Assembly (NCBI GenBank): GCA_029975965.1
Contig: JARKOV010000166.1
Location: 1 to 64,000 of the forward strand
Length of the DNA stretch: 64,000 nucleotides
Source: Anaerolinea sp.
Lineage (GTDB): Bacteria; Chloroflexota; Anaerolineae; Anaerolineales; Anaerolineaceae
Direction: 5' to 3'
The translations under genes were made by a program, and so were the position numbers. A model generated the notes under the pieces. That model saw only the letters and a program-made list of their open reading frames with translations, searched no databases and was not told the origin of the DNA. The stretch's first letter is position 1, and the number at the start of each line of letters is the position of its first letter. Below, in pieces: positions 39,348 to 47,391 of the stretch.

Positions 39348-39363
39348 ATGGTATCGATACCAT
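39348..39363. promoter_or_regulatory. LacI autoregulatory operator
   Basis: ATGGTATCGATACCAT is a perfect 16-bp palindrome 29 bases upstream of the lacI start, nearly identical to the one at 38268-38283. Confidence 0.8.
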
Positions 39364-39484
39364 AATAGCACGCTACACCCATCCGAGTCAAGAGCGACTT
39401 TCTGATCGGTTTGAATTTATCGTAATTGCTCAGCGGGTAGAGGAGAGGTCCCCCTTGCACCTCTGGCTGAGTAGTTACAATTTT

Positions 39485-39538
39485 GCTGTTATTGGTGGGC
39501 GTTGCCCCGCGTTTTACAGAAAACAAATCACACAATCG
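39485..39538. repeat. Nested palindrome repeat, copy D (degenerate)
   Basis: The right half GCCCCGCGTTTTAC plus the tail ACACAATC (39530-39537) match copies A-C; the left half has decayed. It lies in the 554-base region between lacI and the importer operon. Confidence 0.55.
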
Positions 39539-39650
39539 ATTTTCTGAGCAGAGCCCCGGTTCGCCTGGCGAGGAAGCCAACCGGCAATCGGCGGAACCTT
39601 GATGCCTACGCCTATTGGCAAAGGCTGGTGGTGATCAGTGAAAATGGTTA

Positions 39651-39679
39651 TTGACATGCATCTAAAAAAGTTATAAGAT
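39651..39679 (+). promoter_or_regulatory. Promoter of the sugar importer operon
   Basis: A perfect TTGACA (39651-39656), a 17-base spacer and TAAGAT (39674-39679). It is followed at once by operator-like palindromes and then a roughly 150-base leader before the binding-protein gene. Expected to be a strong promoter held by a repressor. Confidence 0.75.
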
Positions 39680-39680
39680 G

Positions 39681-39720
39681 ATGAAAATGTTTCCGTAAAC
39701 ATTACCGTAAATGTTTTCAT
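39681..39720. promoter_or_regulatory. Operator cluster in front of the importer operon
   Basis: ATGTTTCCGTAAACAT (39687-39702, 6-bp arms) followed by a related ACCGTAAATGTTTTC (39704-39718). The whole block is flanked by ATGAAAA and TTTTCAT. Location at +1 to +40 suits repression by a LacI-family protein, most likely the second regulator at 46050; that link is an inference. Confidence 0.65.
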
Positions 39721-39872
39721 CGAAATACCATTAATCGTCAATCGCTTCATTGGGAATTGCCAGGTCGGTGTGACTTTGTCAGGAGGTGTCTATCGATCCA
39801 TTGTAAAGTCGTTCTGGCATGTCGCTTTGTTTCGCACGGATTGTGACAATTGCAAAATAAGGACCTAAAGAA

Positions 39873-41234
39873 ATGAAGAAGACCCTTTCTACCATCTGCG
39901 TATTTTTGGTTGTTGCCGTTCTCGCCGTTGGCTGCGCAGCACCCACCGCGGCTCCAACAACCGCTCCCCAGGCGGCTCAGCCAACTGCGACGACCGCAGC
40001 GGTTGACTCCGCCCCTGCCAATGAACCCATTACCCTTTCCTACCTGGTAAGCCAGGGCTGGGCTCCCGATGCCGAACTGGAACTGGCCAAACAGTTTGAA
40101 GAACAAACCGGTATCAAAATCGATTACCAGGTTGTTCCCTCCGATCAATACTTCAGTCTGCTGAAAACGAAGCTCAACTCAGGCGAAGGTCCAGATCTCT
40201 TTGGCGGGCAAAGTGGAAAGACCGACCTGGTCGTGAATTATGATGTCGAAAAGAACGCCGTGGATTTGTCCTCTGAGCCATGGGTCAAGACAGAGGATCC
40301 CCAGGTGCTCGACCAATCCACGGTCAACGGCAAAGTGTATGGACAGACTGTTTGGAATACGCTCGGCACAACCTGGGTGGTCAATTACAACAAGGAGATC
40401 TTCGCCAATTTAAATCTGGAAGTGCCGACCACCTTCGCCGATTTCAAAGCCGCATGCCAAACCATCAAAGATTCGGGGGTGACTCCCATCTACGAGCCAA
40501 TGGCCGATGGATGGCACCAGGTTCTATGGTTCGCAGAATTGGGCGTTCAGATCGAGAATCTCGCGCCGGGAACGGCTGAGAAGTTGAACACCAATCAGAC
40601 CACTTTTGCCGAAAACCCGACCGCCTTACTGCTGCTGGAACAGTACAAGGATCTGTATGACTCCGGTTGCTTCGGAGATAACGCATTATCGGATGCGGTG
40701 GCCGATCAGAGCAAAGTAATCTCTTCGGGACAGGCCGCCATGACCGTAGCGAACCTGACCTTTGCTCAACAGGTGAAAAACGATTATCCCGATTTCAACA
40801 TCGATAACCTGGATGTCTTCGTGATCCCGTTGGGCGATAATCAGGTCTTGAACGTCAACCCTGCCGGACCTACCAAGTTCATCTGGAACGGATCCAAGCA
40901 TATTGATGAGGCGAAGCAGTTCTTGAATTTCCTGGCGCAGCCGGAGAATCTGCAATACCGGATCGATAACGATCCAAACAGCCCGACCCTTCCATTCCCT
41001 GGAATCAAGAGCAAACTGCTCCCTTCACAGCAAGCTTTCCTCGATTCTCACACCAAACGGGGGGTTGTGTACCAGACCGCGGTCACCTATGTTAATCCCC
41101 AATGGATGGATATGGGCAAGGATATTGTCGCGATGTTCACCGGTGCCATGACCCCAGCCGACGTGCTCAAGAGCATTGATCAGCGCCGCACGGATATGGC
41201 CACGGCTGCGAAAGACCCGGCCTGGGTTAAATAA
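39873..41234 (+). CDS. Carbohydrate ABC transporter substrate-binding lipoprotein
   Basis: 453 aa. A lipoprotein signal ends at Cys21 (VLAVGC), followed by an Ala/Thr/Pro-rich linker typical of Chloroflexota and Gram-positive binding proteins. The mature part is a family 1 solute-binding protein (LSYLVSQGWAPDAELELAKQFEEQTGIKIDYQVVPSDQYF, in which tail positions match the family). It captures sugars or oligosaccharides for the two permeases downstream. The GC content and codon choice are lower than in the flanking genes. Transcription should start near 39686, with an AAGGA ribosome site in front of the ATG. Confidence 0.93.
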   Translation: MKKTLSTICVFLVVAVLAVGCAAPTAAPTTAPQAAQPTATTAAVDSAPANEPITLSYLVSQGWAPDAELELAKQFEEQTGIKIDYQVVPSDQYFSLLKTKLNSGEGPDLFGGQSGKTDLVVNYDVEKNAVDLSSEPWVKTEDPQVLDQSTVNGKVYGQTVWNTLGTTWVVNYNKEIFANLNLEVPTTFADFKAACQTIKDSGVTPIYEPMADGWHQVLWFAELGVQIENLAPGTAEKLNTNQTTFAENPTALLLLEQYKDLYDSGCFGDNALSDAVADQSKVISSGQAAMTVANLTFAQQVKNDYPDFNIDNLDVFVIPLGDNQVLNVNPAGPTKFIWNGSKHIDEAKQFLNFLAQPENLQYRIDNDPNSPTLPFPGIKSKLLPSQQAFLDSHTKRGVVYQTAVTYVNPQWMDMGKDIVAMFTGAMTPADVLKSIDQRRTDMATAAKDPAWVK

Positions 41235-41301
41235 TCCGGTAGAATCTGGTTGAGGCTCGATCCAGATCATAAGACCATACTGGTGAGTTCTGAATCCTTT
41301 T

Positions 41302-41334
41302 GGTATGGGGAGGGCTTCGTCCCCTCCCCATACC
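41302..41334 (+). other. Intercistronic hairpin between binding protein and permease
   Basis: 13-bp arms GGTATGGGGAGGG and its complement around CTTCGTC. Such hairpins after binding-protein genes usually stabilise that message and lower permease expression. It lies 67 bases after the stop with no T-tract. Confidence 0.65.
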
Positions 41335-41371
41335 TGTATCCGCTGGAAGCCTGTTCAACGAGAGAAGAAGG

Positions 41372-42247
41372 ATGAAAAATAAAGCCTATCCGTTTTACTT
41401 TGCCAGTGGGGCCTTGTTCTTATACGTCCTCTTTTTCGTTGTGCCCAGCCTGATGGGTTTCTTCTATGCCTTTACAGACTGGAACAGCTACACAACCGAG
41501 GTCAATTGGGTCGGCCTGGATAACTTCGTCACCATCTTTTCCTCCACCGGTCAGGGTTATATCAGTTTCATCAAAAACACCGTCGTTTTCACCATTGCCA
41601 CAATCATTCTTAAAACGGTCATCGCGATGGGATTGGCGGTGCTGTTGACCCAGGGTATCAAGCGTTTATCTTATTTTCACCGGGTGATCATGTACCTGCC
41701 GGCCGTGTTGCCCATGCTGGTCGTAAGCCTGATTTTTCGATCGATCCTCCACCCGGCCACCGGTTTTTTGAACACCACGTTGCAAGCAATTGGCTTGGGC
41801 TTTTTGGCCCAGAAATGGTTGACCGACATTCACCTGGCGCTGCCATCCGTCATCGGCGTGGACACCTGGAAGGGCGTTGGGTACATCATGGTCATTCTAA
41901 TAGCCGGACTACAGGCTATTCCAAGAGATTACTACGAGGCCGCCTCGATCGACGGCGCCACCGGCTGGAAAACCTTCACCAACGTGACCTTACCATTGAT
42001 GATGCCTGTTCTTTCCGTCACAACAGTTTTAAACCTGCTTTACGGTTTGAAAGTGTTTGACATCATCTTTGTGCTCACGAAAGGCGGGCCCGGCCGGGCA
42101 ACCGACACGGTTTACACGGCCATCTTCCAGGATTTTTCCAAAGGCCGTTTCGGCATCGCCACGGCGCTTTCAACGCTGTTGTTTTTGGTGATGATCGTCC
42201 TTGGTTATTTTGTCATCCGGCTGATGCACCGGGAAGAAATCGAGTGA
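41372..42247 (+). CDS. Sugar ABC transporter permease (MalF/UgpA type)
   Basis: 291 aa with about six membrane helices. The EAA loop that contacts the ATPase is EAASIDGATGWKTFTNVTLPLM near residue 190. The N-terminus is FYFASGALFLYVLFFVVPS. AGAAGAAGG lies before the ATG at 41372; a longer frame from 41300 was rejected. It pairs with the next permease. Confidence 0.92.
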   Translation: MKNKAYPFYFASGALFLYVLFFVVPSLMGFFYAFTDWNSYTTEVNWVGLDNFVTIFSSTGQGYISFIKNTVVFTIATIILKTVIAMGLAVLLTQGIKRLSYFHRVIMYLPAVLPMLVVSLIFRSILHPATGFLNTTLQAIGLGFLAQKWLTDIHLALPSVIGVDTWKGVGYIMVILIAGLQAIPRDYYEAASIDGATGWKTFTNVTLPLMMPVLSVTTVLNLLYGLKVFDIIFVLTKGGPGRATDTVYTAIFQDFSKGRFGIATALSTLLFLVMIVLGYFVIRLMHREEIE

Positions 42248-42251
42248 TGCC

Positions 42252-43133
42252 ATGGTAACAAATCCGACGGTTGGCAAGTCAGCGGTAAGTCACTCGGCGG
42301 CGCGCAGGGCATTGACGATGAAGCTGCTGCGCAAAGCCTTTTACAACGGCCTGGCGATCATTTTTAGCCTGATCATGTTCATTCCCGTATACCTGGTCTT
42401 TGTTAACTCCGTCAAGACAAGAACCGAGGCCAGCTCGATGGGTCCCGAATTGCCGGCAGTTATCCAGTGGAGCAACTTCGCGACAGTGATTGAGAAGGGA
42501 AAACTGGTGGGCGCATTCGCCAACAGCATGCTTTACGCTTTTGCCGCCACTGCCATTGGGATAACCGTGTCTGCCCTGGCTGCGTACATCCTTTCGAGGA
42601 ACCGCACCCGCTTTAACCGCTTCATTTACTTTTTCCTGGTGATGGGCATCGCGATGCCGACCAATTTTGTGACCCTCACCAAGGTGATGCAGTGGACACA
42701 GCTCAACAACACCCAATTGGGCGTCATCTTGCTCTATGCGGCATCCATGATCCCCTTTAGCGTGTTCTTGATCTACGCCTTTATCGAGACCCTGCCTCGC
42801 GAACTGGACGAAGCTGCGATTATGGATGGCTGCGGTCCGCTGCGGCTGTTTTTCTCCATCGTCTACCCGCTCTTGACCCCCGTGCTGGTCACCTCTGCGG
42901 TGCTCAATATCCTGGGCATCTGGAATGAATTCCTCATTCCGCTGTATTATCTCAACCGCAGCACCTACTGGCCCATGACCCTGGCCGTCTACAATTTCTT
43001 TGGCCAGTTTCAGCAGGACTGGAGTCTGGTTTCAGCAGATATTGTCCTCACCATCCTGCCGGTCATCTTCATTTACCTGTTCGCGCAACGCTTTATCTTA
43101 TCGGGACTGGTTGCCGGCGCGGTGAAAGCCTGA
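42252..43133 (+). CDS. Sugar ABC transporter permease (MalG/UgpE type)
   Basis: 293 aa, about six membrane helices; the EAA loop is LDEAAIMDGCGPLRLFFSIVYPL near residue 178. The first 22 residues are polar and unusual, so an internal ATG at 42318 is an alternative start; neither has a strong ribosome site. No ATP-binding subunit lies in the cluster, so energy must come from a shared MsmK-like ATPase elsewhere. Confidence 0.92.
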   Translation: MVTNPTVGKSAVSHSAARRALTMKLLRKAFYNGLAIIFSLIMFIPVYLVFVNSVKTRTEASSMGPELPAVIQWSNFATVIEKGKLVGAFANSMLYAFAATAIGITVSALAAYILSRNRTRFNRFIYFFLVMGIAMPTNFVTLTKVMQWTQLNNTQLGVILLYAASMIPFSVFLIYAFIETLPRELDEAAIMDGCGPLRLFFSIVYPLLTPVLVTSAVLNILGIWNEFLIPLYYLNRSTYWPMTLAVYNFFGQFQQDWSLVSADIVLTILPVIFIYLFAQRFILSGLVAGAVKA

Positions 43134-43552
43134 CCCAAAGAGAAGCGCCATGCGTTCAGCCCATTTGGAGGAGAACTGGGAAGAAACGTTTCAATCCTGC
43201 CTGGATATGCAGGCAGGTTGGAGTTCGAACAGCTGCGCGAGGTTGCATGAAAAAAGAACGAAAAGCCACCAGAAAAAGAGCGTCCGGCCATGGCTCACCG
43301 CAAGGTGGCAATCCAGTCCGGCTCGATCTCTCCCGGTGTTGCCGAACCGTGGGCAGGGTCTTGGTGCTTAATGGTGCGAAATATGATGAGTTACCACCGC
43401 TGTTGGATGAGCCTGGCCCAGACAGTGTCTGCTTGTAGAAGCGTCATGGATAAGGTCAGGATATCGCTCCGGCGCTCGAATTCACCTCGTGTTACTGCCA
43501 ATCTTCTCGATCTACGCCAGATGGAAAGCTGGCTCAGTCACTCGAAAAAACT
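43134..43552. other. Intergenic region with a LacI-like core site
   Basis: 419 bases with no convincing gene; short open frames lack ribosome sites and family features. It contains GAAACGTTTC (43183-43192), a perfect 10-bp palindrome with the AAACGTTT core common to LacI operators, upstream of GH31. Confidence 0.5.
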
Positions 43553-46015
43553 ATGACCATACTCTCTTACTCATCCAATCCTGAAGGGCTCTCTATCGAA
43601 AGCGATCGGGGATCCCTTGTGTTGACCCCTTATTCTCCCCGCGCCATTCGTGTGCGTTACAGCTTGCATCCAACCCTGGCCCAGAATCCCTCAGCCGCTA
43701 AGGCTGGCCCAAGCAGCCTGATGGTGACAGCCAGACCAGATCCTCTTGTCACCTTTACCGTGAATGAATCGACCGAGGGGTTGATCTTCTCCACCACTGA
43801 GGTGACGATCACGATCTGTCGCCAGACGCTGGCCTTTGCCTACTACGATAGCCAGGGTCACTTGCTCACCAGAGAACCGGACCGGGGCGGAAAAACGCTC
43901 GATCCGGTGGATGTGTGGGTATCAGTCTTCGATGAGTCTGCTCCGGTCGAGAGCCGTGAGAACGCCGACGGCATACGCAGTGACGCCCGGACCTTTTCCC
44001 AGGTGGTCGACCGCAAGGCGTACCACACAAAACTGGAATTTGAATGGGCAGAAGACGAGGCGCTGTATGGCCTTGGCTCCCACGAAGAGGGCATGTTCAA
44101 TCTGCGCGGGCAACACCAGTACCTTTATCAGCAGAATATGAAGGTGGTCGTGCCGGCGCTGGTTTCCACGCGGGGTTATGGCATCGTCATGGACAGCTAC
44201 TCGTTGATGACTTTTCACGACGATGCCTTTGGTTCCTACCTGTGGAGTGACGTGGACGATGAGCTGGACTATTATTTTGTCTACGGCCCTGAATTTGATC
44301 AGATCATCCACGAAATCCGCGCCCTGACCGGCCATTCACCGATGCTGCCCAAATGGGCTTTCGGTTATGTCCAGTCGAAAGAGCGCTATGTCACTCAAGA
44401 TGAGCTGGTAAATGTCGTCCGCGAGTATCGTGATCGTCAACTCCCACTGGACTGCATTGTGTTGGACTGGAAATCCTGGACGGGAAATTTATGGGGACAA
44501 AAAACCCTCGACCCAGAGCGGTTTCCCAACCCAAACCAAATGACCGCCGATTTACATGCCCTGAATGCTCACCTGATGGTCTCCATCTGGCCCACCATGC
44601 GCCCCGGCGGCGCGAACTGGCAGGAAATGAAAGAGCAGGGTCACCTGCTGGGCAACCAGGCAACCTACAATGCTTTCAGCGCGGCGGCGCGTGCCTGTTA
44701 TTGGAAACAGGCCAATCAAGGGCTATTCGCTCGTGGCGTCGATGCCTGGTGGTGCGATTGCACGGAGCCTTTTGAGGCCGACTGGAAAGGAGCGGTCAAG
44801 CCTGAGCCAGAAGAGCGCCTTCGCATCAATACCGGCGAGGCGAAACGTTACCTTGATCCTGAATTCATCAATGCTTATTCTCTCTTGCACTCGCAGGGCA
44901 TTTATGAAGGTCAGCGCCAGGTGACCCATGAAAAGCGTGTCGTTAACCTGACTCGCTCGGCTTATTTGGGCCAGCAACGCTTCGCGACGGTCACCTGGTC
45001 CGGTGACACGGCTGCCTGCTGGGATACGCTGCGCCGCCAGATCGCCGATGGCTTGAATTTTTGCGCGGCAGGGATGCCTTACTGGACCACCGATATTGGC
45101 GCGTTCTTTGTCAAACGCAAACCGGAGATGTGGTTTTGGAACGGCGACTTTAACGAAGGTGTAGACGACCTGGGCTACCGCGAGTTGTACGTGCGCTGGT
45201 TCCAATACGGGTCCTTCTTGCCCATGTTCCGTGCCCATGGCACCGACACTCCCCGTGAAATCTGGCGCTTTGGCGAGCCGGGCGAACCCTTCTATGAGGC
45301 GTTGGCGAGCACCCTTAAGTTGCGCTACCGCCTGTTGCCATACATTTACTCCTTGGCGGGTTGGGTTACCCAGCACGATTACACCATGATGCGCGCCCTG
45401 CCGTTCGATTTCCGCTCGGACCCTGCCACCTATGAAATAAGCGACCAGTACATGTTTGGGCCGGCCTTGTTGGTAAACCCGATCACCTGGCCGATGCTGT
45501 ACCAAGCCGGGTCTCAGCCGCTCAAAGACATCCCTGCGACTCGCCCGGTCTACCTGCCTGCCGGCACGACATGGTATGGCTTCTGGGACGGCGAAAAATA
45601 TGCCGGCGGCCAGACTGTCCAGGCCGACGCCCCCCTTGACCGGCTGCCCTTGTTCGTGAGAGCCGGATCCATCCTCCCGATGGGCCCGGTGCGCCAGCAT
45701 GTCAATGATCTACCGGAAGCGCCCGTGGAATTGCATATCTTCCCCGGTCAGGATGGCGCCTTCGAGCTTTACGATGATGAGGGTGACCGATATAATTATG
45801 AAAATGGGGCATTTACGACGATCCATATCCAGTGGCAAGAAGATGCCAGGCAGTTGATAATAGGAGCGATCCGTGGTCAATATCCAGGAATGCCGGAGCA
45901 GCGATCGTTCGAGATTATCCTCCATGGCGATGGGTCCCGTCATGCCGGTTCTGGTTCGATCAGTCAGAGTCAACAGGTTCTCTACCGCGGGCAACCGCTT
46001 GTGATTAATTTTTAG
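43553..46015 (+). CDS. GH31 alpha-glycosidase (alpha-xylosidase/alpha-glucosidase type)
   Basis: 820 aa. The barrel has CIVLDWKSWTGN near residue 305, the nucleophile region WWCDCTEPFE near residue 402, and TWSGDTAACWDTLRRQI near residue 482, which covers the GH31 acid/base Asp. An N-terminal beta-sandwich and the proximal C-terminal domain with PLFVRAGSILPMGP near residue 705 complete the family layout. The WxDxxE form of the nucleophile motif is seen in alpha-xylosidases as well as alpha-glucosidases. No signal peptide. With GH29 genes around it, an alpha-xylosidase acting on imported xyloglucan fragments is attractive but unproven. The ribosome site is weak. Confidence 0.93.
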   Translation: MTILSYSSNPEGLSIESDRGSLVLTPYSPRAIRVRYSLHPTLAQNPSAAKAGPSSLMVTARPDPLVTFTVNESTEGLIFSTTEVTITICRQTLAFAYYDSQGHLLTREPDRGGKTLDPVDVWVSVFDESAPVESRENADGIRSDARTFSQVVDRKAYHTKLEFEWAEDEALYGLGSHEEGMFNLRGQHQYLYQQNMKVVVPALVSTRGYGIVMDSYSLMTFHDDAFGSYLWSDVDDELDYYFVYGPEFDQIIHEIRALTGHSPMLPKWAFGYVQSKERYVTQDELVNVVREYRDRQLPLDCIVLDWKSWTGNLWGQKTLDPERFPNPNQMTADLHALNAHLMVSIWPTMRPGGANWQEMKEQGHLLGNQATYNAFSAAARACYWKQANQGLFARGVDAWWCDCTEPFEADWKGAVKPEPEERLRINTGEAKRYLDPEFINAYSLLHSQGIYEGQRQVTHEKRVVNLTRSAYLGQQRFATVTWSGDTAACWDTLRRQIADGLNFCAAGMPYWTTDIGAFFVKRKPEMWFWNGDFNEGVDDLGYRELYVRWFQYGSFLPMFRAHGTDTPREIWRFGEPGEPFYEALASTLKLRYRLLPYIYSLAGWVTQHDYTMMRALPFDFRSDPATYEISDQYMFGPALLVNPITWPMLYQAGSQPLKDIPATRPVYLPAGTTWYGFWDGEKYAGGQTVQADAPLDRLPLFVRAGSILPMGPVRQHVNDLPEAPVELHIFPGQDGAFELYDDEGDRYNYENGAFTTIHIQWQEDARQLIIGAIRGQYPGMPEQRSFEIILHGDGSRHAGSGSISQSQQVLYRGQPLVINF

Positions 46016-46049
46016 AGCATTATCATTTCATCCAGAAGGAATCGGGGCC

Positions 46050-47084
46050 GTGAGAAAGCGATCACCGCTCAATAAGATGACCATCGTGGATATTGCGAAA
46101 GCGAGTGGTGTTTCCATCACCACGGTCTCGCGGATCCTGAATAACAAACCGGAAGTGGCCGAAGAAACGCGCCAGCGCGTGTTGCAGTTCATCGACGAGC
46201 ATGGCTTTACCCCACAACTGGCCTGGCAGCAGCTCCGCTCCGGCAAGAGCCATTTCATTGCGCTGCATTATCCGCAGGATTTTAACCCACCCGAGCAGAA
46301 TATTATCACCAGCGCGGCGATGAGCTGTGAAGATGCCGGGTATTCTCTCAACCTGGTGGTCAATTCACTCAGTGATAACGAACTGCTTTCGATCTTTCGC
46401 AGCGGGCAGGCAGACGGGATCATCTTAATGGAAATCCTGACTCACGACCGCCGGGTTAAGCTCTTACAAGAGCACGACCTGCCCTTTGTCATGATTGGAC
46501 GCTGTGCCGATAACACTGGCTTGAGCTACGTTGACATCGATATTGGCAAAGGGGTGGTTGAAGCCGTCCAATATCTGCATGCGCTCGGTCACCGAGAAAT
46601 TGGTTTCATTATTTTGGCCCCTGTAGTGCAAGAAAAGGAATACGGATATGCCACCTGGGCGCTGCAAGGCTACCAAAAAGCCTGTCAGCAGTTTGGGCTG
46701 CCCCATTTGTGGTGCACGGTGGACCTGAAGAACGGCAACACCGAGTCGGTTTTGTCCCAATTGCTTGCGGATCACCCGGGCATCACGGCGATTGTCATCC
46801 CTCAAGAAATCGGCGTTCCCGGGATCCTCAAGGCGATCCGTGCAAAGGGTCTGCGCGTGCCGGAAGATCTATCCATCATTGGAATGTTCAACGACCGGAT
46901 GAGCGAGTTGCTCTCTCCGCCCCTTTCAACCATCTCCTTCCCCGCTCACGATATGGGCTACCAGGCCGTCCGCATCTTGATCGGGCATATGACCGGAGAA
47001 ATGGCCAGCCCGCAACAGTTGCTGCTCCGCCCCGAATTGATGATCCGCCGCAGCACCGGGCCGGCTCGAGCGACCGAAGTGTAA
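46050..47084 (+). CDS. LacI-family transcriptional regulator (second)
   Basis: 344 aa. The helix-turn-helix is TIVDIAKASGVSITTVSRILNNKPEVAEETRQRV near residues 11-40, followed by a sugar-sensing domain with GIILMEIL, FVMIGRCADN and LSIIGMFNDR. A GTG at 46050 with AAGGAATCGG before it is chosen; an ATG at 46077 would remove only the basic N-terminal arm. It lies inside the plus-strand catabolic cluster, 34 bases after GH31, so it probably controls the importer promoter at 39651 and adjacent genes. It has only family-level similarity to the first LacI. Confidence 0.93.
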   Translation: MRKRSPLNKMTIVDIAKASGVSITTVSRILNNKPEVAEETRQRVLQFIDEHGFTPQLAWQQLRSGKSHFIALHYPQDFNPPEQNIITSAAMSCEDAGYSLNLVVNSLSDNELLSIFRSGQADGIILMEILTHDRRVKLLQEHDLPFVMIGRCADNTGLSYVDIDIGKGVVEAVQYLHALGHREIGFIILAPVVQEKEYGYATWALQGYQKACQQFGLPHLWCTVDLKNGNTESVLSQLLADHPGITAIVIPQEIGVPGILKAIRAKGLRVPEDLSIIGMFNDRMSELLSPPLSTISFPAHDMGYQAVRILIGHMTGEMASPQQLLLRPELMIRRSTGPARATEV

Positions 47085-47092
47085 GCCCGGGA

Positions 47093-47136
47093 AAAACAAT
47101 CGGCCATTTCACGGCCAAAATTAGGCCGTTTTGTTT
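47093..47136 (+). terminator. Probable terminator after the second LacI gene
   Basis: AAACAATCGGCC pairs, with a mismatch and bulge, with GGCCGTTTTGTTT, ending in a T-rich tract. The rest of the 307-base gap to the next gene shows no other structure I can name. Confidence 0.55.
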
Positions 47137-47391
47137 CCAACTGGATGTTGAATCTTGATACACTCCTGTTGCACAGCTTGCATGTCTGTGCCTTGGTTAG
47201 CATTAAGGTGGTGCTTTTAAACCGCACATAAACAGCATGGTACCCGGTGGAAAAGGACCTGGTGATCGACGATGGGCTTCCAACAAAGCGATCATTGCGA
47301 CCAGGTGGCCAGCGATGCAGGAAGACGTTTTCGGTACGCCAACGGATTGACTCATGCGGGTGAATTTTCGCTTTACGCGAGGAGGCAAAAA

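Noticed and set aside
43150..43556. Several overlapping short plus-strand frames before GH31
   Set aside because: No ribosome sites, no family features, and they overlap one another in different frames.
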